Shown here: positions 17,824 to 26,867 of the stretch, in pieces
Numbering within the stretch: position 1 is the stretch's first letter
Layout of the letters: the number at the start of each line of letters is the position of its first letter
Origin: an uncultured Lachnospiraceae bacterium
GTDB taxonomy: Bacteria > Bacillota > Clostridia > Lachnospirales > Lachnospiraceae
DNA length: 51,183 bases
Assembly (NCBI GenBank): GCA_910585075.1
Contig: CAJUED010000027.1
Location: forward strand, 1-51,183
Reading direction: 5' to 3'
Position numbers and translations under genes: made by a program
Notes under the pieces: model-generated
The model's database searches: none
Told to the model about the DNA's origin: nothing
The model's input: the letters and a program-made list of their open reading frames with translations, nothing else

Positions 17824-19164
17824 TCATACCTGCTTACGATACACCCGATGATAGGATATCCCCAGCAAGAGCATTGCCCCCAGCCAGCCTAACGGGCTGG
17901 CAAAATATACCGCCCAGCGCCCCAAAAGCCCGGGCAGCATCAGCACGGCGCCAATGCGCAGACCAAGCTCCACAAAACCGGAAAGGGTCGGTGCAAAGGT
18001 ACTGCCCATCCCCTGAAGCCCGGCTCTGTACAGACACAGTAAAAACATCAGCGGCACGGTAAAGGCCATCACCACAAGGTATTCATACCCGGACTGGGTA
18101 ATCTGCTGCATCTCTCCCGGATCTCCGGCTACCAGCAGGCCAATCAGTCCCTGTCCAAAAATCACCACAAGAATCGCTACGCCCACAGCCCCGGCCAACG
18201 AGAGCTTTATGCTACATTTCAAACCTTCTTTTAAACGCGACATACTCCCTGCGCCATAATTCTGTGCGCTATAGGTGGCAAAAGCCCCTTCAAATCCACT
18301 GCCCGTCAGTGAAATCAGTCCAAAGAATTTCTCCGCGGCCGCCATCCCCGCCACAAACAGCTTGCCATAGCTGTTGATGGACGCCTGCACAAACAGCCCG
18401 CCCACGGCGATCACGCCGTTTCTCAGTGCCATAGGGCCTCCTAAACGCAGCAGCTCCCGGAGCAGGGACGGGGCAAACGCAAAATCCCCGGCTCCAAGCC
18501 GCATATATGGAATCCCGTACAGTCTCACAAAACAGTACAAAAAGGAGCACAGCTGGGCCGTTACGGTTGCCGCCGCAACCCCGGCTACTCCCCAGTGAAA
18601 TAATCCCACAAAAATAAGGTCCAGCAGAATATTCAGCACACAGGATGCCACATTGGCCACAACCGGCGCTCTGCTGTTTCCCAGGGAAAGAAGCAGGGTA
18701 AAGGTAAGCCGGTTTGCCAGCGTAATAACCGCACCGCCAAACACCCAGCGCACATAGGTAAGCGCCTGCGGAAGAATCTCCTTTGGAGTACCCATAAGGC
18801 TGAGCACATCTCCCGCCCAGAGCTGCCCGGCAGCTGTGAGCACAAAGCTGATTCCTATGGAAAGAAAAACAGACATGGAAACTGCTTTTCGCAAACCGTC
18901 ATAATCCTTCCTGCCAAACAGTTGGGCATACAGCACCCCAAAGCCCTGGGTCATCCCAAAGATGATCTCATAAGCCAGCCAGCTCAAAAAATTTGCCGCC
19001 CCCACCGCTGCGAAGGCGTCTACTCCCACCAGTCTGCCCACCACAGCACTGTCCGCAGTGGTGTAAAGCAGCTGGCACAAACTGCCCAGCATCAGCGGCA
19101 CCGCGAAAGCCAGCAGCAGACGCGAGGGGTTCCCCTGTGTCATATCAGTTGTTTTATCCATCAA
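17824..19164 (-). CDS. MATE-family efflux transporter
   Basis: A complete 446-aa MATE pump with twelve expected helices. The start is MMDKTTDMTQGNPSRLLLAF, followed by LMLGSLCQLLYTTADSAVVG and VGAANFLSWLAYEIIFGMTQG, all typical of the DinF/NorM-like clostridial branch. AGAGG lies about 9 bases upstream of the first ATG; the second ATG directly follows it. The gene is visibly more GC-rich than its neighbours, which may reflect transfer or strand/codon bias. It is about 250 bases downstream of feoB on the same strand, but that gap suggests separate transcription. Substrate unknown. Confidence 0.92.
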   Translation of the reverse strand: MMDKTTDMTQGNPSRLLLAFAVPLMLGSLCQLLYTTADSAVVGRLVGVDAFAAVGAANFLSWLAYEIIFGMTQGFGVLYAQLFGRKDYDGLRKAVSMSVFLSIGISFVLTAAGQLWAGDVLSLMGTPKEILPQALTYVRWVFGGAVITLANRLTFTLLLSLGNSRAPVVANVASCVLNILLDLIFVGLFHWGVAGVAAATVTAQLCSFLYCFVRLYGIPYMRLGAGDFAFAPSLLRELLRLGGPMALRNGVIAVGGLFVQASINSYGKLFVAGMAAAEKFFGLISLTGSGFEGAFATYSAQNYGAGSMSRLKEGLKCSIKLSLAGAVGVAILVVIFGQGLIGLLVAGDPGEMQQITQSGYEYLVVMAFTVPLMFLLCLYRAGLQGMGSTFAPTLSGFVELGLRIGAVLMLPGLLGRWAVYFASPLGWLGAMLLLGISYHRVYRKQV

Positions 19165-19286
19165 ATAATACCTCTTTTCTCTCTTTTATATTATCAGAAA
19201 CAAAGAGGCCCAAAAAAATGTTCGTTCGTCTGTTTCGCCTTCCGCCCTTCAACATTGTCAAAAAGAGCGTCTATCCGCCCACCTCC

Positions 19287-19364
19287 TCAGGCCCGGAAGG
19301 CATTTACACCGGTTACCTGCCGTGCAGATAACTTCCCATGATTCCATGCTATTTTCGTAAACAT
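19287..19364 (-). CDS. Possible 25-aa peptide between feoB and the MATE gene
   Basis: AAGGAG sits 7 bases before an ATG that opens a 25-codon frame (MFTKIAWNHGKLSARQVTG...). There is no recognisable family. It may be a leader peptide for the MATE gene or chance. The rest of the 19165-19415 gap shows no clear promoter or terminator. Confidence 0.2.
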   Translation of the reverse strand: MFTKIAWNHGKLSARQVTGVNAFRA

Positions 19365-19415
19365 AGCTTTCTCCTTTTTGACGCATTTATCTCCCATCAC
19401 TGTCAAGCCAAAAAA

Positions 19416-21761
19416 TCACATGATTCTTCCCGCAATCCCATGGAACAAAAAGGCTGCCACCCATGCCACCACACACTGCCATACCACAACCCCTGCGGCC
19501 CACTTGCCTCCCATCTCCCTTTTCACGGAAGCGATTGCTGCAACGCAGGGTGTATAGAGCAGGCTAAAAACCAGCAGAGTACCTGCTGATACAGGGCTTA
19601 GAACCGCCGCAACGCCGCCCTGAGCGCCAAAGAGTACCTCCAGTACGGAAACCACGCTTTCCTTTGCCATAAACCCACTGATCAACGAGGTGCACACACG
19701 CCAGTCTCCAAGCCCAAGAGGCGCAAACAAAGGGGCTATCAGGCCGGCTGCCATTGCCATGATACTGTCTGCGGAATCCTCCACCAGATTGAAATGCAGG
19801 TCAAAGCTCTGCAAAAACCAGATCACCACGGTTGCAATAAAGATAACGGAAAAGGCTCTCTGCAGAAAATCCTTTGCCTTCTCCCACATCAGCTGCAAGG
19901 TACTTCTAAGCCCGGGAAGACGATAGTTGGGCAGCTCCATCACAAAGGGAACCGCTTCCCCCTTGAACAATACTTTCTTATAAAGGAATGCGGCCAAAAT
20001 CCCCACAGCAATTCCTAAAAGATAAAGTCCCGTCATAACAAGGCCGCCATGAGTCGGAAAGAAAGCATTTACAAAGAATGCATAAATGGGCAGCTTTGCC
20101 GTACAGCTCATAAAGGGTGTCAGCAGAATGGTCATTTTCCGGTCCCTGTCGCTTGGCAGGGTTCTTGTAGCCATCACCGCCGGAACCGTGCAGCCAAAGC
20201 CAATCAACATAGGCACAATACTGCGCCCGGAAAGACCAAGCCTGCGCAGCAGCTTATCCATAAAAAAGGCAACTCTTGCAATATAACCGCTGTCCTCTAA
20301 AAGGGATAGGAAGAAGAACATGGTCACAACCACCGGCAAAAAGCTGAGCACACTGCCCACCCCTTCAAAAATACCACCGATAATCAAATCGTGCAGCACC
20401 ATATTGACATTTCCGGCTGTCAATAACCTGTCCACCAGGTCCGCTAAAGCACCAATTCCCATTTCAAGGAGCTCCTGGAGCCATGCACCTATGACATTAA
20501 ACGTCACATAAAATACCAATGCCATAACCCCCGCAAAAACAGGGATTGCCGTATATTTGCCCGTAAGAATACGGTCAATTTTCCGGCTCCGCATATGCTC
20601 TCTGCTTTCATGCGGTTTGTTGACACATTCCTCACAAATCTTCTCTATAAAAGAAAATCGCATATCCGCAACGGCTGCGCTTCTGTCCAGCTTTCGCTCT
20701 GTTTCCATCTGGACTGTGATATGCTCTAACATTTCCAGCTCATTTTTATCCAGTTCCAATTGTTCTAAGATCAGCTGGTCTCCCTCGATCACCTTACTTG
20801 CCGCGAATTTAAGGGGCAGCCCCATCTTGGCGGCATGATCCTCAATTAAATGGGAAACCGCATGGATACATCTATGTACTGCGCCGCCGTTCTCATCCTT
20901 CAGACAGAAATCCTGTCGCAGGGGTTTCTCCTGATATCTGGCAACATGCAGCGCATGAGTGATCAATTCATCCACTCCCTGATTTTTCGCCGCCGAAATT
21001 GGCACTACCGGAACCCCAAGCATATCCTCCATTTCATTGATATCTATGGAACCGCCGTTTCCCGTCAGCTCATCCATCATATTCAGAGCGACCACCATAG
21101 GCCTGTCCATCTCCAAAAGCTGCATGGTAAGGTACAGGTTTCTTTCGATATTTGTTGCATCTACAATGTTAATGACTGCGTCCGGCTTTTCGCTCATGAC
21201 AAAATTTCGGGACACCAGTTCTTCACTGGAATAGGGCGACATGGAATAAATTCCCGGAAGGTCCGTAATAGATGTATTGCGATGCCCTAAAATTGCCCCG
21301 TCCTTACGATCCACGGTCACACCGGGAAAATTGCCAACGTGCTGGTTTGCCCCTGTAAGCCGATTAAATAATGTGGTTTTTCCACAGTTTTGATTTCCCA
21401 CTAAAGCAAAAGTCAGAATATGCTCCTCCGGCAGGGGTTCCTCGCTACCCTGCACATGATGAATCCCCGGCTCTCCGATGGAAGGGTGGTGTGCAGGCTT
21501 TTTCCTTTGCTTTTCCGCAGGCGCCTTCCGTTCCTCCGTAAGCTTACTTACCGTAATTTTTTCCGCATCATCCAGCCGCAGAGTCAATTCATATCCGTGG
21601 ATAAGCAGCTCCACCGGGTCGCCCATAGGCGCAAATTTCACCACGGTCACTTCCGCCCCGGGAATCACCCCCATATCCAGAAAGTGCTGCCGCAAAACCC
21701 CTTCGCCGCCCACAAAATCAATTCGTGCGCTTTCTCCTATCTTAAGTTCCTTTAACGTCAT
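19416..21761 (-). CDS. feoB: Ferrous iron transporter FeoB with fused FeoA domain
   Basis: A 781-aa inner-membrane Fe2+ importer. Residues 1-75 are a FeoA (SH3-like) domain, then a linker with two His pairs (residues 91-92 and 101-102), then the G domain: G1 GNQNCGKTT (122-130), G2 NFPGVTVDRK, G3 TDLPGIYSMSPYSSEE and G4 NMMD. The C-terminal membrane region has two gate repeats (GCTVPAVMATRTL and the later GFMAKESVVSVLE). Fusion of FeoA to FeoB is well known in clostridia. AGGAGG lies 10 bases before the ATG. Promoter predicted at 21800-21827. No separate feoA or feoC is seen. Confidence 0.96.
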   Translation of the reverse strand: MTLKELKIGESARIDFVGGEGVLRQHFLDMGVIPGAEVTVVKFAPMGDPVELLIHGYELTLRLDDAEKITVSKLTEERKAPAEKQRKKPAHHPSIGEPGIHHVQGSEEPLPEEHILTFALVGNQNCGKTTLFNRLTGANQHVGNFPGVTVDRKDGAILGHRNTSITDLPGIYSMSPYSSEELVSRNFVMSEKPDAVINIVDATNIERNLYLTMQLLEMDRPMVVALNMMDELTGNGGSIDINEMEDMLGVPVVPISAAKNQGVDELITHALHVARYQEKPLRQDFCLKDENGGAVHRCIHAVSHLIEDHAAKMGLPLKFAASKVIEGDQLILEQLELDKNELEMLEHITVQMETERKLDRSAAVADMRFSFIEKICEECVNKPHESREHMRSRKIDRILTGKYTAIPVFAGVMALVFYVTFNVIGAWLQELLEMGIGALADLVDRLLTAGNVNMVLHDLIIGGIFEGVGSVLSFLPVVVTMFFFLSLLEDSGYIARVAFFMDKLLRRLGLSGRSIVPMLIGFGCTVPAVMATRTLPSDRDRKMTILLTPFMSCTAKLPIYAFFVNAFFPTHGGLVMTGLYLLGIAVGILAAFLYKKVLFKGEAVPFVMELPNYRLPGLRSTLQLMWEKAKDFLQRAFSVIFIATVVIWFLQSFDLHFNLVEDSADSIMAMAAGLIAPLFAPLGLGDWRVCTSLISGFMAKESVVSVLEVLFGAQGGVAAVLSPVSAGTLLVFSLLYTPCVAAIASVKREMGGKWAAGVVVWQCVVAWVAAFLFHGIAGRIM

Positions 21762-21799
21762 CCTAAACAGCCTCCTGACCTTATCTTCTGCTAAGAATC

Positions 21800-21827
21800 A
21801 GTATATCCTAACTACTACAAAAGTCAA
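21800..21827 (-). promoter_or_regulatory. Predicted promoter of feoB
   Basis: On the minus strand TTGACT, 16 bases, TATACT, about 40 bases upstream of the feoB start. No convincing Fur or DtxR box was recognised beside it. Confidence 0.55.
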
Positions 21828-21871
21828 TCCATAAAGCCGTTCTATTTCTCTCAAGTGACTCAAGCTCATTT

Positions 21872-23314
21872 TTATTTTTTCTGGTACTTTTGATTGCGGC
21901 TGGTCGGTTTGTCCGGGATTGTCATAACAATCCGGCCTGCTTCAAGTAACGGAACCAGATATGTCTTCCTGAAATGATTTACATTCGCCAAACCAAGAAA
22001 ACTCATCATCTCTTGTTTGCTTCTCGGCTCCGCACAATATTCTACCAAAACACTGCGTTTGCCCTCGCTATCTTGTGCGGTATCTTGGGTGGTATCTTGG
22101 GTGGTATCTTGGGTGGTCGGTCCTACGGTCGCCGTAACCGCCTCCGAAAGCGGTATCACTGTTGTGAAGACATCGCCCTCTGTAAAAATCGGTTCCCCGC
22201 CGGAATACATCTTCGTATATTTGTAGCTGTTGCGCATACCGCTGCCAAGCTCATCGGCAAATCCGATTTCCCGAAATACCTTCGCTATCGGCGGATTCTT
22301 CGCAAACGGCTTAAAAGTCTTCAGATTCAAATTTCCATGACCATGAGCCAGGTTGGCATTCTCCGTAGTAATTATATCTTTCTCAATTAAGAACTTCGGT
22401 ACATAACCACTTGAGAAATCCCTATGCATCAGCAGATTAGAAATAATCTCACGCAGGATCTTGTCCCTGGCGCTGACACGCTGAACGCCCTCCATTACAA
22501 AAACATCATTCAAATGTTTTATGCCGAATTCCATTAAGCGGTCAAAGCTTTCAATCAAATTCGTAATAATGACATCCCTGTCATCATAGCGATCAACGTT
22601 GAACACGCGAAAAATGGCATCTGTCTTATGTTGCGGCAAAACGGACATAATCGTACTGTCCGTGCCGAAAAGCAAAATTGCGGCAAGTGTGATGCCTTCT
22701 TTATTTGTCTGCGGATCCTCCAAAATCAAGCCGCAGCTTCTGAGCATCTCCTCATCCGTCATATCCACCCATGGATGATGTTCCGTATTGACTCGTGTCA
22801 TGCGTCTTGCCCTATCCATCAAATCATGACGCAACCTTGAAATAGGAATGGCCGGATAAACCTTATTTACAAAATAAGTACTCTGCTTCCTTGCATAAAG
22901 CTGAAATACCATATCCGCATTGTCTGTAATATCAATGTCAGAATCATTGTTGCGGTCATAAATCCTACCTGCATTCCGATACACAGTCTTTCCAACCGGA
23001 ACATATACATAAAGAATAATACGACCATCTATTTCATACTGCTCCAGTGTCAGATACAGCGGCGGATACATCTTGCTCTCATTATTGATAGTCGTCACGA
23101 AATTCTTTTTCATCTGATTGACACAGTCCCTGTTAACGCCAAGAATCATGCCGTCATCCTTCACGCCAAAGAAAATATGGCCGCCGTCCCTATTTGAAAA
23201 TGAACAAACGGTATCATAGACATCTTTTGTAATGTCTGTTGTCGATTTCTTAAATTCCACCGTCAGGTTCTCCCCCTGCCGGATTAGCTTCATTAGCTTC
23301 CCGGGAAGTGTCAT
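21872..23314 (-). CDS. AlbA_2/Schlafen-domain ATP-binding protein (COG2865-like)
   Basis: A 480-aa protein. The N-terminal AlbA_2 (Schlafen-like) domain is seen in ENLTVEFKKSTTDITKDVYD and FSNRDGGHIFFGVKDDG. A central domain carries ISNLLMHRDFSSGYVPKF and a GFADELGSGMRNSYKY segment, and a C-terminal winged helix ends the protein. Between them is a TQDTTQDTTQDTAQD linker from a 12-bp DNA repeat. Members are annotated as putative DNA-binding regulators or helicase-like proteins; some related Schlafen-domain proteins act in phage defence. AGAGGTGA precedes the ATG. It may follow a 52-aa ORF in the same transcript. Confidence 0.87.
   Translation of the reverse strand: MTLPGKLMKLIRQGENLTVEFKKSTTDITKDVYDTVCSFSNRDGGHIFFGVKDDGMILGVNRDCVNQMKKNFVTTINNESKMYPPLYLTLEQYEIDGRIILYVYVPVGKTVYRNAGRIYDRNNDSDIDITDNADMVFQLYARKQSTYFVNKVYPAIPISRLRHDLMDRARRMTRVNTEHHPWVDMTDEEMLRSCGLILEDPQTNKEGITLAAILLFGTDSTIMSVLPQHKTDAIFRVFNVDRYDDRDVIITNLIESFDRLMEFGIKHLNDVFVMEGVQRVSARDKILREIISNLLMHRDFSSGYVPKFLIEKDIITTENANLAHGHGNLNLKTFKPFAKNPPIAKVFREIGFADELGSGMRNSYKYTKMYSGGEPIFTEGDVFTTVIPLSEAVTATVGPTTQDTTQDTTQDTAQDSEGKRSVLVEYCAEPRSKQEMMSFLGLANVNHFRKTYLVPLLEAGRIVMTIPDKPTSRNQKYQKK
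22067..22114. repeat. 12-bp tandem repeat in the AlbA-domain gene (four units)
   Basis: The + strand unit is GGTATCTTGGGT (three exact copies and one variant), encoding TQDT on the minus strand. The period keeps the frame. Confidence 0.9.
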
Positions 23315-23318
23315 GGAA

Positions 23319-23477
23319 TCACCTCTTTCTGTAATCTATCCTCGGGACACGCGTTATATCTTCAAGTGCCACTATAGAGTCCACATTTTCTGTTCCCGTA
23401 CGCATGTCGTGCTCCTGACTGCCGCCGTCATGAATCGGACGGCTATCCGTATTTTCATCATCCTTATATCCAAACAT
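23319..23477 (-). CDS. Possible 52-aa acidic protein upstream of the AlbA-domain gene
   Basis: An ATG at 23477 opens a 52-codon frame rich in Asp/Glu (MFGYKDDENTDSRPIHDGG..., ending RVPRIDYRKR). Its TGA lies inside the ribosome site of the AlbA-domain gene, 4 bases before that ATG, a spacing typical of coupled genes. It lies about 50 bases below a predicted promoter. I do not recognise a family. It could instead be the C-terminal remnant of a longer gene, since the frame has a TAG 10 codons before the ATG. Confidence 0.4.
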   Translation of the reverse strand: MFGYKDDENTDSRPIHDGGSQEHDMRTGTENVDSIVALEDITRVPRIDYRKR

Positions 23478-23533
23478 TCCTGCTATTTCATCATTGCACT
23501 CATCTATATCCTAATCAGCATCCACTTTTTATA

Positions 23534-23562
23534 AGTATACCCTAAATTCAAGTTTTCCTCAA
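23534..23562 (-). promoter_or_regulatory. Predicted promoter for the AlbA-domain transcript
   Basis: On the minus strand TTGAGG, 17 bases, TATACT, about 57 bases before the 52-aa ORF. Confidence 0.45.
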
Positions 23563-23679
23563 CGCTCTTTCGTCCATTGCCATTAGTTTTCTCCTGGCGC
23601 ATACTATTTTACATATCACCATTTAAAAGCCAATCGGAAACATATTTTCTTTCCAAGAAGCGGCCTGACAGCCAAATTT

Positions 23680-25974
23680 TTACATCATTGTATCATCTCG
23701 CAGCGCCTGTGCCAGATTCATTTTCAATATCTTTTTCCCGCCCAGGTAATAAGCCAGCGCCACAAATCCAAAAACTGTCAGCACAAATCCCAGAATCTGC
23801 CAAACCGGCGCCGCCACAATAAATTCCACAGGGTCCAGATAGCTTGCTCTTATCATAACCGCCATCACGATAATGGTCAGCAGCAGCGCCCTTAACATTG
23901 GACGCCCGGCAACTGTCATAGCCTCGATACGGAATATTTTCCTGATTCCCTCCGGCGTAAGCCCCACAGACATAAGCCTTGCAAATTCCCTTTTCCTTTG
24001 CCCCAAAAATCCCAGCGTGTGGGAAAACACATGAGCCACGCCAATGACTGCCAGCAGCCCACAGAAAGCACCCAGTATCATCTCATAGCCTTCTATCATT
24101 TTGTCATTGTCTATTTTTTCCTGCAGACGGTTCTCGCTTTCCATTTCATATGCCGGGCTGATGGTCTGCGTCAGCTCATTTTCCAGGGATTGCAATGGGG
24201 CAAGCTCCCCTCTCTCCTGGGCCAATATCCGGATATACAGATTATCTTCCACGCCGCCTATTTTTCCTCCGATTTCCTTCCACAGAGATAAAGGCATAAA
24301 TTGCACCAGCGGATACTCCGACTTTTCATATTCCTCCCGTAGTGCCGGGTACATCTGGGTACAGGCCAGTACGGGAATTTCCGTTATCCTTTCAGAGGGT
24401 ATATTCCCATTGCCTGCTGCCGGATACAGGGTGACGGTCTCCATATTCTCCACATAAGGGATGTACCGGGGATATCGGAAGTTGCTGTTTTGGCTGTCCC
24501 ACAGCCGGTTTAAGACAATCGTCCCGTTAAGCTGCGGCGCTATGCCTGTCTGTCCGCAAAATTCCCTGAAGCTGTCATCATCCAATATGACAACAGGGGC
24601 CTTAATCAAAAAGAAATCCTCCCCTTCCTGCGCTACGTCTTCCAAAAAAGTGCCTAAACCTCCCAAAGCCTGCAGCTCCACGCTTTGTGCTTTCTTTGGC
24701 AAAGCGCATACCGCCTCCGCCTTTTGGTAAAAAACGGTATTCTCCGCTCCACAAATTCCCCGTATTTCCTCCATCAGGGAGAAATCTTCCAGCGGCGTAT
24801 CTTTTACCGTCGCCATAACATCCCATGCATCCTGATATGCTTCAAAATAAGTATGGTTTGTGCTGATACCTGAAAGGGTCCAAAAGCACTGCATCACCAT
24901 ATAGCCAAGGAAGGCAATCGTCAACGACAGGGATGTGGTGCGCAGAGCTTTTCTTTGCGCCTTCAGCCCCTTCCATGCCAGTTCTCCCTCTATTCCAAAC
25001 AGACTTCCGGACAGGCCGCCAAATGCTGCCACAGACGGAAAGCAGCCTATTTCATGACCACGGGACAAACCCGGGCGCTTTCTAAGCATAAGACGCTTAT
25101 TTCTCTTTCGAAGCTCTCTCTCCCCTGTTCCGCGGATTGCCTCAAGGGGCGTCATATGGCTTAATCTGCCTGCCGGAATGAGAGCCGAGATAAGAATTGT
25201 GAAAGCAGACAGTAAGAAAACAAGGATAAGTATGGCCGGATGGCATTGAAAGGCCATCCGCCGCCCTCCTGCAAGTTCCTCCGCAAAAGCGCCCATCCCC
25301 AAAACCGTCCCAAAGCTGCAGGCAGCCCCTGCCAAAATCCCAAGCAGAATCGGCCCTAGGGCCAGAAAGAACGCTTCCTGCACCAGACACTTGCGAATCT
25401 GCCCCGGCGTCGCGCCAATACTTGCAAAAATTCCAAACTGATGCATCCTGCTGTTCATGGATACCCCGAAGGCATTGTGAATCACCAGAATCAAAGAAAA
25501 ACACATCATTATTAAGATTAAAAAATACATGGGCATCAGAAGCCTTGGCTGCCCGTCCCCGGGAATACGGATAAAATACAGGGACAACAGCTGATAATTG
25601 TAATCCGCCGCCTCCCTAGGTAATTCCAATATTTTAACCAGAGCGGACATGTCCTGATAAGCTGTCCTCTTGTCATAAAAATACACATCCACCACAGTTT
25701 CCCCGTCCCCGGACAAATCCTCGCGGACAACTGTCTTTTCCACATTGGCATAATAATTGACCTTTGCCAGCTTGTCCGCATCTATTTCCCCCGTAATCCG
25801 CCCATGCCAGTCGCCATCCTCAAGCTTTATCCCTTCTATGTTATCCAGCCAGAAATTGTAAAACAGGCAGCACAGAAATGAGAGAAACAAACCTGCAATA
25901 AAGGACGCCGCGATAATGGATATGCCGGAGGCCCGGTTATTCTTGATATAATCTACGGAATAATTTTTCCACAT
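23680..25974 (-). CDS. FtsX-like ABC transporter permease
   Basis: A 764-aa membrane protein with one N-terminal helix (ISIIAASFIAGLFLSFLCCL), an external domain, a first FtsX block (LVIHNAFGVSMNSRMHQFGIFASIG), two central helices, a large external domain, and a second FtsX block (VAHVFSHTLGFLGQRKREFARLMSVG). It is the membrane subunit of the transporter whose ATPase is 4 bases upstream; this type usually exports or detaches peptides and antibiotics. The ATG at 25974 has GGAGGT 7 bases upstream; the longer frame to 26061 overlaps the ATPase gene and is rejected. Likely controlled by the two-component system at 26868-28723. Substrate unknown. Confidence 0.9.
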   Translation of the reverse strand: MWKNYSVDYIKNNRASGISIIAASFIAGLFLSFLCCLFYNFWLDNIEGIKLEDGDWHGRITGEIDADKLAKVNYYANVEKTVVREDLSGDGETVVDVYFYDKRTAYQDMSALVKILELPREAADYNYQLLSLYFIRIPGDGQPRLLMPMYFLILIMMCFSLILVIHNAFGVSMNSRMHQFGIFASIGATPGQIRKCLVQEAFFLALGPILLGILAGAACSFGTVLGMGAFAEELAGGRRMAFQCHPAILILVFLLSAFTILISALIPAGRLSHMTPLEAIRGTGERELRKRNKRLMLRKRPGLSRGHEIGCFPSVAAFGGLSGSLFGIEGELAWKGLKAQRKALRTTSLSLTIAFLGYMVMQCFWTLSGISTNHTYFEAYQDAWDVMATVKDTPLEDFSLMEEIRGICGAENTVFYQKAEAVCALPKKAQSVELQALGGLGTFLEDVAQEGEDFFLIKAPVVILDDDSFREFCGQTGIAPQLNGTIVLNRLWDSQNSNFRYPRYIPYVENMETVTLYPAAGNGNIPSERITEIPVLACTQMYPALREEYEKSEYPLVQFMPLSLWKEIGGKIGGVEDNLYIRILAQERGELAPLQSLENELTQTISPAYEMESENRLQEKIDNDKMIEGYEMILGAFCGLLAVIGVAHVFSHTLGFLGQRKREFARLMSVGLTPEGIRKIFRIEAMTVAGRPMLRALLLTIIVMAVMIRASYLDPVEFIVAAPVWQILGFVLTVFGFVALAYYLGGKKILKMNLAQALRDDTMM

Positions 25975-25978
25975 ACCG

Positions 25979-26716
25979 TTACCTCCGCTTCTCATCAAAA
26001 TGATTTTCGTCAGCATATTTTTTCCCGTGGAATTTCTCACCGGAAAGCCCATCCCCCACAATCCGCCCGTCCTCTATGGTTACAATCCGGTCCGCCTCCA
26101 GGGCAACCTTCTCATCATGGGTAATCAGCACAATGGTCTGATTGAAATTGCGGTTCGACAATTTCAGCATGTCTACAATTTCCCTTGCATTTTTCCGGTC
26201 CAGATTGCCAGTGGGCTCGTCCGCCAGAAGAAGGGCCGGCCGATAAAGCAAAGACCTGGCAATCGCGGCCCGCTGCTGCTGCCCTCCCGACAGCTGATTT
26301 GGAAGACATTCCAGCTTGTCGGCAATTCCCAGCGCTCCGACCACCTGCTGAAAGTATTCCTGATTCGGTTTTTTCTTATCTAAAAGCAGCGGCATAAGAA
26401 TATTTTTCCCAATCGTAAGGGTTGGAATTAAATTATAGAACTGATAAACCAGACCAACCTTCCTGCGCCTGAAAATGGCCGCCCTGGTAGCATTCAAGGT
26501 CGAAATATCCGTCCCGTCAATCATGACCCTTCCTGCAGTAGGCTTGTCCACACAGCCAAGAATATGCAGCAACGTAGACTTCCCCGAACCGGAAGCCCCT
26601 GTGATTGCAACAAATTCTCCTTTGCCTATGGATAAATCTACCTTATCAAGGGCTGCCACCTGATTATCCCCGGCACCGTACACCTTCCTTACGCCTTCAC
26701 ATCTTAAAATCTCCAT
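25979..26716 (-). CDS. ABC transporter ATP-binding protein (MacB/LolD-type)
   Basis: A 245-aa ATPase with Walker A GASGSGKST, signature LSGGQQQR, Walker B LLLADEPTGNLD and a switch His in LITHDEK. The C-terminus is Lys/His-rich (EKFHGKKYADENHFDEKRR). GGAGGAGAGAGGT directly precedes the ATG at 26716. It powers the FtsX permease encoded 4 bases downstream. A palindromic repeat (26771-26835) lies between it and the sensor kinase gene upstream. Confidence 0.94.
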   Translation of the reverse strand: MEILRCEGVRKVYGAGDNQVAALDKVDLSIGKGEFVAITGASGSGKSTLLHILGCVDKPTAGRVMIDGTDISTLNATRAAIFRRRKVGLVYQFYNLIPTLTIGKNILMPLLLDKKKPNQEYFQQVVGALGIADKLECLPNQLSGGQQQRAAIARSLLYRPALLLADEPTGNLDRKNAREIVDMLKLSNRNFNQTIVLITHDEKVALEADRIVTIEDGRIVGDGLSGEKFHGKKYADENHFDEKRR

Positions 26717-26770
26717 ACCTCTCTCCTCCTGCCAAAGCCAATAGCCTGTCACAAATTATAAAATGCATCC

Positions 26771-26835
26771 GCAGCAGTTCAGACAGGTCTGCGCATTTAC
26801 TGCACTCACCGCAAAGCCAAAGGCTGAACTGTTAC
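26771..26835. repeat. Dispersed palindromic repeat, copy B
   Basis: The left end has CAGTTCAGACAGGTC, also present in copy C (30330); the right end GGCTGAACTGTTAC is the inverted end motif of copy A. It lies between the histidine kinase and ABC ATPase genes and could terminate or weaken read-through between them. Confidence 0.65.
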
Positions 26836-26867
26836 ACATATTTATTATAGCAGAGAAAAGTGACAAC

